NCBI GenBank assembly: GCA_027318525.1
Contig: DAHVPA010000029.1
Location: 1 to 13,636 of the forward strand
DNA: 13,636 nucleotides
Source of the DNA: Candidatus Cloacimonadota bacterium
GTDB lineage: Bacteria > Cloacimonadota > Cloacimonadia > Cloacimonadales > Cloacimonadaceae
Direction of reading: 5' to 3'
This document shows positions 8,401 through 13,636 of the stretch, piece by piece. Numbering within the stretch: position 1 is the stretch's first letter; the number at the start of each line of letters is the position of its first letter. Made by a program: the position numbers and the translations under genes. The notes under the pieces are model-generated. The model did no database searches and was not told the DNA's origin. It saw nothing but the letters and a program-made list of their open reading frames with translations.

Positions 8401-8643
8401 CCGTTCCACTTCGTCAGGTTCTTCCCGGTAACGAAGCCCCAGGTCAGCCAGCTCATCCCGCAAAGGTTTAAGCTTTTCGCCGATTTCGACCTTTATCTGT
8501 GCTATGCGCTCACGCAACTGCTCATCGGAATATTGAGCCAATCCCTCATAGATTTCATTGATTTCGTCCACAACAGGGGTGTATTTATTGATTTCCTTGG
8601 CGGATTTATCTCCGAACAGGGAACGCAGAATCTTCTCGAGCAT
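5479..8643 (-). CDS. secA: preprotein translocase ATPase SecA (long, FCB-type)
   Basis: SecA is the motor that drives unfolded preproteins through SecYEG using ATP. Visible parts are Walker A GEGKT (161-165), Walker B DEVD (265-268) with LIDEARTPLIISG after it, VDEFTGR (482-488), and EKLAGMTGTA (531-540). The second nucleotide-binding fold has NMAGRGTDIKLG (651-662) and GRAGRQGDPG (712-721). The helical scaffold holds EWRDHLHEMDLLKDGI. The C-terminal zinc tail is CPCGSGKKYKKCC (C1033, C1035, C1044, C1045), which binds SecB or ribosomes in other species. At 1054 aa it is about 150 longer than E. coli SecA. The extra length lies in a charged helical stretch before Walker A (about 55-100), a short WNMVPFDVQLIGG-type insert (about 136-147) and the preprotein-crosslinking domain. 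AAGGA stands 6 nt before the ATG. It heads the secA-topA operon. Confidence 0.98.
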   Translation of the reverse strand: MLEKILRSLFGDKSAKEINKYTPVVDEINEIYEGLAQYSDEQLRERIAQIKVEIGEKLKPLRDELADLGLRYREEPDEVERARLDNDIDRTKKELKNLTKSTLDDYLPEVYAIIKDTCRRLLGHKYDVRGHEVEWNMVPFDVQLIGGIALHEGKIAEMATGEGKTLVAVLPLFLNALVGRGVHLVTVNDYLARRDSEWMGPVYNFHGLTVGCITTGLDFDERKEAYACDITYGMNSEYGFDYLRDNMAVSSDQLVQRDFYYAIVDEVDSILIDEARTPLIISGAIAQDKNFYHELKPAIQQIVSMQNALVQRLMSDIRQDIDDNNQNPDLERLGKNLLLVQRAAPKNKAFTKLMQEGELKKLVLDTEGSYLRDKKLHVLDGELFYVVEEKQNSVDLTDKGREYLSKADKDLFLVESLDELLAEVDAEENLSPEQKGAKKEKITSAFMDKSERLHNINQLLRAYSLFENNVEYVILDNKVVIVDEFTGRQMPGRRFSDGLHQALEAKENVTIEAGTQTLATVTLQNYFRMYEKLAGMTGTAITEEGEFLEIYKLGVMAIPTNVPVTRIDHDDVIYLTKNEKYQAIIDEIAFWHEKKKPVLVGTVSVEVSEVISRLLRRKGIPHNVLNAKYHEKEAEIISDAGHPGAVTIATNMAGRGTDIKLGKGVVSQASEEYRGLSRNVTDDNPYGLPLDGLHVIGSERHESRRIDRQLRGRAGRQGDPGTSRFYLSLEDDLMRLFGSDRMAPMMIKMGIKPGDAIRHPWMTKAVERAQKRVEEHNFEIRKNLIKYDEVMNQQREVIYSYRRSVLKGYSMKNEILEMVEDTVQNLVQQTIPEQTYPEDWNLERICHWFKTGFNVIITPEQLQSDHMTKSILTDELQEIALKAYAEKEKRVGEEMMRDIERRSLLEVVDSEWRDHLHEMDLLKDGIYLRSYANKDPLIEYKKESFDLFQSLITRIQENVAKKVFTTYILSREQLQSMLQNANMSHSELNAYLHAQEMMEQNAMEHPMPPEAMGDAPKQRPVSVQPKVGRNDPCPCGSGKKYKKCCGKMEFLGED

Positions 8644-8659
8644 AATGTATCCTTATGTT

Positions 8660-8742
8660 TTATGATAATTTAAGCTAATCAAATCACCAAAATAAAAAGG
8701 GGGATGGTGTCAAATGAAAATAATGGCAGGGATTTTTGTCAA
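8660..8742 (-). promoter_or_regulatory. probable secA promoter region, exact elements unclear
   Basis: Two TTGACA hexamers occur on the minus strand (complements of 8737-8742 and 8708-8713), followed by an AT-rich stretch towards the secA start. Neither has a good -10 at 16-18 bp. A TATCAT with TTGGTG 17 bp upstream also exists, but it would leave a very short leader. I can support a promoter-like region but not a start site. No open reading frame of interest lies in the 217-bp gap between secA and the lipoprotein gene. Confidence 0.3.
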
Positions 8743-8802
8743 ACAAGTAATTTCAGAAACAGATAGAGATTTTATGAGGTGGTCTTCCTGCTTAAACGGT
8801 CG

Positions 8803-8854
8803 GAGGGGTTATCGAGGGCTTACCCCTCGAAGACCCCTCTCTGACCCCTCGCTG
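8803..8854. repeat. 11-bp-periodic GAGGG/ACCCCTC repeat cluster with inverted symmetry
   Basis: On the plus strand, two GAGGG units start at 8803 and 8814, then three ACCCCTC units start at 8822, 8833 and 8844, each spaced by 11 bp. The two groups are inverted relative to each other. They can pair as CGAGGG-CTTAC-CCCTCG (8813-8829) or as GAGGGGT with ACCCCTC (8803-8809 with 8822-8828), which are mutually exclusive hairpins. The cluster begins 6 bp beyond the lipoprotein gene stop and lies upstream of secA. There is no U-run after the hairpin, so it is not a classical intrinsic terminator. It could be a dispersed repeat, a protein-binding site or an mRNA 3' structure. Confidence 0.7.
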
Positions 8855-8860
8855 CAAGCG

Positions 8861-9301
8861 TTATTTGAAATAGTATTGGTTTCCGTAAACAGACCAGTCG
8901 CCGTGGTCATAGATAAAATAGCTGCAGTCGCCATGGGCGGAAGGTTCATTCGAATAGACGGTCTCATATTCCTTCATAAGTTTCATTGTGAATGAAACAT
9001 ACGCGTCTTCATCATCAATCACGACCTGCACATTCTCAAAATCAAGCAAAAGGAATTCTGCCATACGGTCCAGCCAGAGTTCGCGCACCTGCCAGCGGTT
9101 CATGCCGTCATGCAGATATTCGGGATGGATATAGCGCATCATAGCGTCAATATCATGTTCGTTAAAAGCGCGTTCCATATAGTTGAGAATATCGCGAATG
9201 CGGGATTCGTTGTAATAAGGAGAAGTCGTTACAGGACAGCCTGTAAGCAGTAAAGCAAGCAGCATCAGCGCTGCCACCAGATATCTGAACTTTCTTTGCA
9301 T
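8861..9301 (-). CDS. small lipoprotein with NTF2-like (SnoaL-type) domain
   Basis: The product is 146 aa. The first 21 residues are a lipoprotein signal peptide (QRKFRYLVA, a hydrophobic core, then lipobox LTGC with C22 as the acylated residue). The mature part starts with a short linker. It continues with IRDILNYMERAFNEHDIDAM, then YIHPEYLHDG, then alternating strands ending in DWSVYGNQYYFK. The order of one long helix followed by a curved sheet is what NTF2-like/DUF4440-type domains look like, but similarity is by pattern only. Such domains act as small-ligand binders or scaffolds, and no catalytic residues stand out. A GAGGA site sits 7 nt before the ATG. The gene is 27 nt downstream of the rRNA methyltransferase gene, so it is probably the last gene of that transcript. 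The function is unknown. The location should be the periplasmic face of the inner membrane or the outer membrane. Confidence 0.85.
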   Translation of the reverse strand: MQRKFRYLVAALMLLALLLTGCPVTTSPYYNESRIRDILNYMERAFNEHDIDAMMRYIHPEYLHDGMNRWQVRELWLDRMAEFLLLDFENVQVVIDDEDAYVSFTMKLMKEYETVYSNEPSAHGDCSYFIYDHGDWSVYGNQYYFK

Positions 9302-9328
9302 AAACGGTTCCTCTTTCCTAATTACAGG

Positions 9329-10672
9329 CTATGGGAGAAATAACTGCACGGCAGTTTCGATGTGCCAGGTCTGGGGAAACATATCAAAAGGCTGGATGGA
9401 TTGGACTTCATAGCCCATCGCCATAAGCTGGCGAATATCCCTTTCCAGAGTCATGGGATGACAACTGACATAGATTACCTGCGGGATTTTGTGCTCTGCA
9501 ATCGCCTGCAGGACAGATGCTTCCGCACCTTTGCGGGGAGGGTCGAGCACCACTGCCGAAAAACTGTACTGCTTCATCAAATCCGGCAGCAGGTCTTCCA
9601 CCCTGCCCAAGTGAAAATAAGCGTTGGTCAGGTGATTGCTGTCGCGGTTGGCTTCGGCATCTTTGAATGCTTCAGCAACTTCCTCCACGCCATGTAGTTC
9701 CGTCACCTTGTCGGCAATGCACAGTCCGATGCTGCCAATCCCGCAATAGGCATCCAGGACCACGTCTTGAGGCTGTAAAAGGTTACGCACATGCTGGTAG
9801 AGCTTTTCAGCCGTGCCGTGATTGACTTGGAAAAAGCTCTTATAATGCACCCGGAATTGTATCCCACCAAGTCTATCATTCAAAAAAGCTACGCCAAAAA
9901 GCTGCTTGTCTTCGTCACCAAGGATGACATTGCCGGCACTTCTGTTTATGTTTTGCACGATCCCTTTAATCTGTGGGAAGCGTGAGGTCAGTGTCCTGAT
10001 TAGCTGATTTGTGAAAGGAAATTTGCTGCCTTTGGTGACCAGGATAACGAGGATTTCATCACCTGCTTGGTTGGAGCGGATGCCCACGTGGCGCAGGATT
10101 CCCTTGCCGGTGACTTCATTGTATGGTTCCAGCTTCACTTTGTGGGCGAAGGCTTTGATTTCATCAAGAATGACGTCCATGACCTCAGGTTGGAGCAGGC
10201 AGCTTTTGTGGGGAACGACATGGTGGCTGTAACGCTCAAACATGCCGAAATATAAACCTTCGGGACCATTTCCGGCAGGCAGGAAGCTCTTGTTGCGGTA
10301 ATGCTGGGGATGGGGTGATGCAATTGTGTTCCTGACTTTTCTGCTGAGTTTGAGCGGCTCGAACACCTGTTTTATCAGTTCCGTCTTCCATTCCAACTGG
10401 AGTTTATAAGGAGCCATCAGCCAATCGCATCCCCCGCAGGCGTTATCTCCGCCAAAAGCGTCGCAGGCAGGCAGGACACTCTCTTCTGATGCATCAACAT
10501 ACTCGGCTACACTGCCAAAGATAACGTCCTTCTTTTCCAGCAGGACTTTTACATCCACACAGTCACCCGGCATGGTAAAGGGCACAAATACTGCCTTGCC
10601 CTCGGCAAAACCCAGTCCATAACCGTGCATGGCTATCTTTTCAATGTTGAGAAACGGAATTATCCTGCTCAT
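9329..10672 (-). CDS. rlmD: 23S rRNA (uracil-C5)-methyltransferase, RlmD/TrmA family
   Basis: The 447-aa protein matches the RumA/RlmD architecture. An N-terminal TRAM domain (about 5-60) is followed by a 4Fe-4S set with C70, C79 and C82 (ACGGC) and C158. The central RNA-binding domain leads into a Rossmann methyltransferase with the SAM motif DAYCGIGSIG (307-316). VVLDPPRKGAE (374-384) and the catalytic nucleophile C404 in YVSCHPMT follow. It should transfer a methyl group from SAM to C5 of a 23S rRNA uridine (U1939 in E. coli), although U747 or tRNA U54 specificity cannot be excluded from sequence alone. The TRAM start fixes the ATG at 10672, although the Shine-Dalgarno is weak. It lies 55 nt after the glycosyltransferase stop and 27 nt before the lipoprotein gene. 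Confidence 0.93.
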   Translation of the reverse strand: MSRIIPFLNIEKIAMHGYGLGFAEGKAVFVPFTMPGDCVDVKVLLEKKDVIFGSVAEYVDASEESVLPACDAFGGDNACGGCDWLMAPYKLQLEWKTELIKQVFEPLKLSRKVRNTIASPHPQHYRNKSFLPAGNGPEGLYFGMFERYSHHVVPHKSCLLQPEVMDVILDEIKAFAHKVKLEPYNEVTGKGILRHVGIRSNQAGDEILVILVTKGSKFPFTNQLIRTLTSRFPQIKGIVQNINRSAGNVILGDEDKQLFGVAFLNDRLGGIQFRVHYKSFFQVNHGTAEKLYQHVRNLLQPQDVVLDAYCGIGSIGLCIADKVTELHGVEEVAEAFKDAEANRDSNHLTNAYFHLGRVEDLLPDLMKQYSFSAVVLDPPRKGAEASVLQAIAEHKIPQVIYVSCHPMTLERDIRQLMAMGYEVQSIQPFDMFPQTWHIETAVQLFLP

Positions 10673-10727
10673 TTGAATCTTGCTTGTTCTATATGTGTTG
10701 CGTCTTTATCGTGTTGTTCAGATTCGT

Positions 10728-11441
10728 CTACAGCGCTTTCAGAATCGCCAGCAACCGCAGTTTCCAGACCATCCAGGCAGCTTCATAAACAATATGCTTT
10801 GACATCTTGGAATGTCCATCCACCCTTTCTGTAAAGACGATGCTGATTTCCTTGAGCTTAAAGCCTTTAATCCAGGCTTTGTAGTTCATTTCAATCTGGA
10901 AGGAATAGCCCTCGGAATGGATATTATCCAAATCTATCTTTTCCAGCACTCTGCGGTGGAAGCACTTGAATCCGCCGGTTGGGTCTTTGATAGGCATACC
11001 TGTAATCACCCGCACATATTTGGAGGCAAAATAACTTATCATCAGCCGTTCAATCGGCCAGTTGATTATATTGATGCCGTTACAGTAGCGGCTGCCGATG
11101 ACCAGGTCATTGGTCTGGGCAGCTTCCAGCAGTCTTGGGATGTCGTTTGGATTGTGAGAGAAATCGGCATCCATTTCCAGGATATATTCATATCCCTTTT
11201 GCAGGGCATATTTAAAACCCGTAACATAAGCAGAACCCAGCCCCAACTTGCCGGCTCTTTTGATTATATGCAGACGCGGCTCAGACAGCATCAGACCATC
11301 GACAATGGCACCTGTTCCGTCGGGTGAGTTATCGTCAATAATCAGTAGCTCGATGGTGTCATTCTGCTGCATGACTGCCTTCACGAGCTTTTCGATATTC
11401 TCTTTTTCGTTGTAGGTGGGTGTTATCACCAAGGCTTTCAT
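10728..11441 (-). CDS. family 2 glycosyltransferase, polyprenol-phosphate mannosyltransferase-like
   Basis: The 237-aa protein has a GT-A fold of the DPM1 type. It starts with MKALVITPTYNEKENI. The nucleotide-binding IIDDNSPDGT lies at 34-43 and GLGSAYVTGF at 67-76. The metal-binding DAD with DFSHNP is at 91-98, followed by VIGSRY (114-119). The acceptor-loop motif DPTGGFKCF lies at 153-161 and SEGYSFQIEM at 176-185. These are the hallmarks of enzymes that transfer mannose or a related sugar from a nucleotide sugar to polyprenyl phosphate on the cytoplasmic face of the membrane. No C-terminal transmembrane pair is present, so it resembles the short soluble class. The exact sugar is inferred. 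GGAG stands 8 nt before the ATG. The neighbour upstream is a beta-helix acyltransferase, which suggests a shared surface-glycan role. Confidence 0.9.
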   Translation of the reverse strand: MKALVITPTYNEKENIEKLVKAVMQQNDTIELLIIDDNSPDGTGAIVDGLMLSEPRLHIIKRAGKLGLGSAYVTGFKYALQKGYEYILEMDADFSHNPNDIPRLLEAAQTNDLVIGSRYCNGINIINWPIERLMISYFASKYVRVITGMPIKDPTGGFKCFHRRVLEKIDLDNIHSEGYSFQIEMNYKAWIKGFKLKEISIVFTERVDGHSKMSKHIVYEAAWMVWKLRLLAILKAL

Positions 11442-11503
11442 AATATTCGCTCCGAATTTCCTTTTATGTGTCTGCCTGTTTCAGTCAAGCTAATGTTGCA
11501 CGA

Positions 11504-12256
11504 CTACTTATCCAGATTGTTTTTGAGCAGTTGTGCCTGCACCACTTCGCCTACAGGACGGGCAGGACTGCCCAGGTAGATGGTTTCATTGCGGACGTCT
11601 TTAGTCACGACAGAGGCGGCAGCCACCATGCCGTCTTCATTGATGGTTTTGCCGGGCAGGATGGTGGAATTGACGCCGATGCGTCCTCCTGTCTTGATGG
11701 TAACGCCTTTGAAGTGGTTAAAGCGCTCTTTATCTCTGCCCATGTAGTTGTCATTGCTGGTTGCCACACAAGGTGCCACGAAGCAATAGTCTTCCACATT
11801 CGAATAGGCTGTGATATAGCAGTTCGTCTCAAATTTATTCCGGTTGCCGATGGTGCAATAGTTCTCTATCGTGACATTTCTGCCGATGATATTGAGTTCG
11901 CCGATGGTGACGTTTTCCCGGAGGGTTGCCAAATCTGCTATCAGATTGCGCTGACCGATAGTGCACTGGGCATAAATGATAACGTTCGCACCAATCTGGC
12001 AGTTGTCACCAATCACGGCAGGCTGCATTTCCACAGGCGGTTTGAAGATACTGCGCGGGGAGGAGAGCGGTTTCTTGCCGATAATGGTATTGGCGTCGAT
12101 GCGCACATTGCTGCCGATTTGGCTGTCTGCGTGGATTACCACGTTGTGTCCGATCTGGCAGTTGTCTCCCAGGCTGACGTTATCTTCGATGATGACGTTA
12201 AAGCCCAGGCTGACATTTTGTCCGAGCGTTGCTGTCTCTGCTATATGCTGATTCAT
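11504..12256 (-). CDS. left-handed beta-helix (hexapeptide-repeat) acyl/acetyltransferase
   Basis: The 250-aa product starts at the ATG at 12256, chosen because GGAGG sits 4 nt upstream. An alternative start 72 nt further upstream has no such support. The protein is almost entirely isoleucine-patch hexapeptide repeats (patterns such as IGHNVV, IGSNVR, IGDNCQIGANV, IGRNVT, IGVNST) from about 8 to 215. That makes it a trimeric left-handed beta-helix enzyme using acetyl- or acyl-CoA or ACP. A loop with SNDNYMGR (167-174) and the end motif LGSPARPVGEV (228-238) resemble sugar N-acetyltransferases of the WbpD/FdtC type. LpxA-like and DapH-like enzymes are alternatives. It is the first gene of the left-going operon and is followed after 62 nt by the glycosyltransferase. 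Confidence 0.85.
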   Translation of the reverse strand: MNQHIAETATLGQNVSLGFNVIIEDNVSLGDNCQIGHNVVIHADSQIGSNVRIDANTIIGKKPLSSPRSIFKPPVEMQPAVIGDNCQIGANVIIYAQCTIGQRNLIADLATLRENVTIGELNIIGRNVTIENYCTIGNRNKFETNCYITAYSNVEDYCFVAPCVATSNDNYMGRDKERFNHFKGVTIKTGGRIGVNSTILPGKTINEDGMVAAASVVTKDVRNETIYLGSPARPVGEVVQAQLLKNNLDK

Positions 12257-12282
12257 ACTTCCTCCGGAAACGAAACTGAAAT

Positions 12283-12323
12283 AAAGATTTTGGGGGGTTG
12301 CTTTTATGACAAGAAAAATCTTT
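12283..12323. promoter_or_regulatory. 9-bp inverted repeat AAAGATTTT / AAAATCTTT in the divergent gap
   Basis: Arms at 12283-12291 and 12315-12323 are perfect 9-bp complements, separated by 23 bp that include a run of six G's. The right arm overlaps the first two bases of the -35 hexamer of the plus-strand promoter. The left arm lies in the 5' leader of the acyltransferase gene. It may be an operator dyad or a leader hairpin in the acyltransferase mRNA. Chance pairing in AT-rich DNA is also possible. Confidence 0.35.
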
Positions 12324-12350
12324 GACACAATTCAGCACCTGACATATTAT
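12322..12350 (+). promoter_or_regulatory. near-consensus sigma70 promoter for the membrane protein-xer operon
   Basis: The -35 TTGACA (12322-12327) is perfect. The spacer is exactly 17 bp, and the -10 TATTAT (12345-12350) matches 5 of 6 positions. Transcription would start near 12357 and give a leader of about 65 nt before the 92-aa gene, which has AAAGGAG upstream. The complementary strand of the -10 reads TATAATA, so a leftward start for the acyltransferase operon is also possible, though with no good -35. Confidence 0.75.
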
Positions 12351-12423
12351 AGCTCTCAAAGCGGTGGAATGGTGTCGCATCTTCTTGCTTGGATTTATTC
12401 CCTGCCGCAAAGGAGTCAGTATC

Positions 12424-12702
12424 ATGAGACCCATTTGGTTCTTCTATGCAATCTTGGGCATTATCTTTACAGCCTTGGTCTATCTTGTTTCGCTGGGTGA
12501 ATTTAACTGGTGGTATCTCGTTTACTATATTATTCTCGCTTTTCTCGGATTAATGGCGATTTACTATCCCCAGCCCCGCTGGTCATTTATTGTTGGTGTC
12601 ATCCTCGGTTTGGGTGCGCTCATTTTTCTTTATAAATTCGGTTACCTGACCTATGAAACGCGGTTGTTCTTTCTGCAGAGGTATATTGCTCCTGTAATCT
12701 AA
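12424..12702 (+). CDS. small three-helix membrane protein, function unknown
   Basis: The product is 92 aa when started at the ATG at 12424, which has AAAGGAG 8 nt upstream. An ATG 60 nt earlier has no such site and would add an unlikely Cys/Arg-rich lead. Three hydrophobic segments are visible at about 5-23, 29-47 and 53-71. They are separated by the short loops GEFN and YPQPRW, and a basic, aromatic tail (YETRLFFLQRYIAPVI) follows. I do not recognise the family. The stop precedes the recombinase start by 13 nt, so the two genes are cotranscribed from the promoter at 12322-12350. Whether this reflects a shared job or simple packing is unknown. Confidence 0.72.
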   Translation: MRPIWFFYAILGIIFTALVYLVSLGEFNWWYLVYYIILAFLGLMAIYYPQPRWSFIVGVILGLGALIFLYKFGYLTYETRLFFLQRYIAPVI

Positions 12703-12715
12703 GCGCCGGATATTG

Positions 12716-13615
12716 ATGCAGAATCTGATAGACAAATTTGTCGAAAACCTCCGTCTGGAAGGGAAATCCGCCAACACCCAATATGGTTACAGGCTTGACC
12801 TTGACCAATTGCACACCTTCCTCAAACCTTTTTTCCCGGAGGAAAAGGTCATTCCCGGTGACATTACGCTCCTGATGCTGAGGGATTGGCTGCGCAGTCT
12901 GCATGACAAACATGACAAAAACCGTTCCCTGGCGCGAAAGACCGCTTCCATCAAGATGTTTTTCCGCTATCTCAAACGTCAGGGTCTGATTTCTAAAAAT
13001 CCCTCCGACAAACTTGATACTCCCCGCTTTGAAAAACCCCTGCCCAAGTTTTTCACCCATGAGGAAATCAACCTGCTGCTCAATATCCCCGAAGCTGATG
13101 ATAAATTCGGCATCCGCAACCGCGCTATCTTTGAGCTGATTTATTCCTCCGGATTACGCATCGGTGAAGTCTGCAGCATCCTTATGCGCGATCTCGATAA
13201 GCAAAATCTCCTACTACGAGTGAAAGGCAAAGGCAATAAGGAACGCATTGTCCCCGTCAGCCGTCCCGCTCTGGCAGCCATTTCAGCCTGGCTCAAGGTG
13301 CGCCCAGCCCTCGACCCTGATAATCAGGTGGACCAGCTCTTCATCACCCGCACCGGTAAACCCTTTGACAATCAGCAGCTTAATCTCATCCTGCAGCGCT
13401 ATATCAGGCTCATCGCTGTCCAGAAAGGCTATTCCCCTCACACCATCCGCCACACTTTTGCCACTCATCTGCTCCAAAACGGCGCTGACCTCCGCGCCAT
13501 CCAGCAACTGCTTGGTCACGCAAATCTTTCCACCACCGAAATCTACACCCACGTCACTCTCGAAGATATCAAAACCGCCTATCACAAAGCCCATCCCCGC
13601 GCCAAAGACAAATAA
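12716..13615 (+). CDS. XerC/XerD-type tyrosine recombinase
   Basis: The product is 299 aa from the ATG at 12716. A TTG immediately before it could add one residue, and only a weak CCGGA-like ribosome site precedes. Length and layout match XerC/XerD. An N-terminal SAM-like core-binding domain (about 1-90) carries LARKTASIKMFFRYL. The catalytic domain contains R148 in SSGLRIGEV, K172 in VKGKGNKE, H242-x-x-R245 in HTIRHTFATHLL, H268 in LLGHANLST, and the nucleophile Y277 in EIYTHV. All catalytic residues are present, so it should be active. Xer proteins resolve chromosome dimers at dif. The plain length and housekeeping surroundings favour that over a phage or integron integrase, but XerC and XerD cannot be told apart here. 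No dif site was recognised in the window. Confidence 0.93.
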   Translation: MQNLIDKFVENLRLEGKSANTQYGYRLDLDQLHTFLKPFFPEEKVIPGDITLLMLRDWLRSLHDKHDKNRSLARKTASIKMFFRYLKRQGLISKNPSDKLDTPRFEKPLPKFFTHEEINLLLNIPEADDKFGIRNRAIFELIYSSGLRIGEVCSILMRDLDKQNLLLRVKGKGNKERIVPVSRPALAAISAWLKVRPALDPDNQVDQLFITRTGKPFDNQQLNLILQRYIRLIAVQKGYSPHTIRHTFATHLLQNGADLRAIQQLLGHANLSTTEIYTHVTLEDIKTAYHKAHPRAKDK

Positions 13616-13636
13616 ACCCAATATCTCCTTGATATC

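Noticed and set aside
8813..8829. intrinsic terminator after the lipoprotein gene
   Set aside because: The hairpin CGAGGG-CTTAC-CCCTCG is there, but no U-run follows on the minus strand.
8803..8854. G-quadruplex or CRISPR-like array
   Set aside because: Only three GGGG runs on one strand, too few for a one-molecule quadruplex; 11-bp units with no spacers are not CRISPR.
8714..8995. 93-aa plus-strand reading frame
   Set aside because: It runs through the repeat cluster and antisense through the lipoprotein gene, with no ribosome site; a chance frame.
11468..12325. 285-aa plus-strand reading frame opposite the beta-helix acyltransferase
   Set aside because: It mirrors the hexapeptide repeat of the real gene and has no start signal.
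13283..13621. minus-strand frame with an AAGGAG upstream near the window end
   Set aside because: TTG start with too short a spacer, and it lies entirely antisense to the recombinase catalytic domain.

Overview
The window is an ordinary-looking bacterial chromosome segment of moderate GC content, tightly packed. Eight protein genes and one tRNA lie on the minus strand. Two genes at the right end lie on the plus strand. Three things point to the FCB superphylum: a secreted protein ending in a type IX secretion (T9SS) type A sorting domain with a YPNPF motif, a long SecA (1054 aa) with insertions like those in Bacteroidetes-type SecA, and TTGACA/TATAAT-like promoters. Candidatus Cloacimonadota is my best guess at phylum. 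This is inference from memory of those families; I could run no search.

Reading the minus strand from right to left, a first block (12256 down to 8861) encodes a left-handed beta-helix acyltransferase, a DPM1-like family 2 glycosyltransferase, an RlmD/TrmA-type rRNA uracil methyltransferase with a 4Fe-4S cysteine set, and a small NTF2-like lipoprotein. A 217-bp gap follows, holding an unusual 11-bp-periodic GAGGGGT/ACCCCTC repeat cluster. The second block (8643 down to 306) is secA, topA, a MacB/FtsX-type ABC permease and the T9SS-exported seven-bladed beta-propeller protein. Gaps here are 19, 12 and 7 nt, consistent with one transcript. A CAU-anticodon tRNA closes the strand at 213..138.

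On the plus strand, a near-consensus sigma70 promoter (TTGACA, 17 bp, TATTAT) drives a 92-aa three-helix membrane protein followed by a complete XerC/XerD-type tyrosine recombinase. The reverse of this -10 element reads TATAAT, so the 167-bp gap may serve both directions. A 9-bp dyad lies beside the -35 element.

The most notable anomaly is in topA. The reading frame breaks at a run of four G's, in the middle of the third C-terminal zinc ribbon, and 65 more residues with perfectly good zinc-ribbon sequence continue in the -1 frame. This is either a one-base homopolymer error or a real truncation. I found no convincing evidence of a wholly new system. The topA break, the 11-bp repeat cluster, the dyad at the divergent promoter and the very regular 61-residue propeller repeats deserve a second look.
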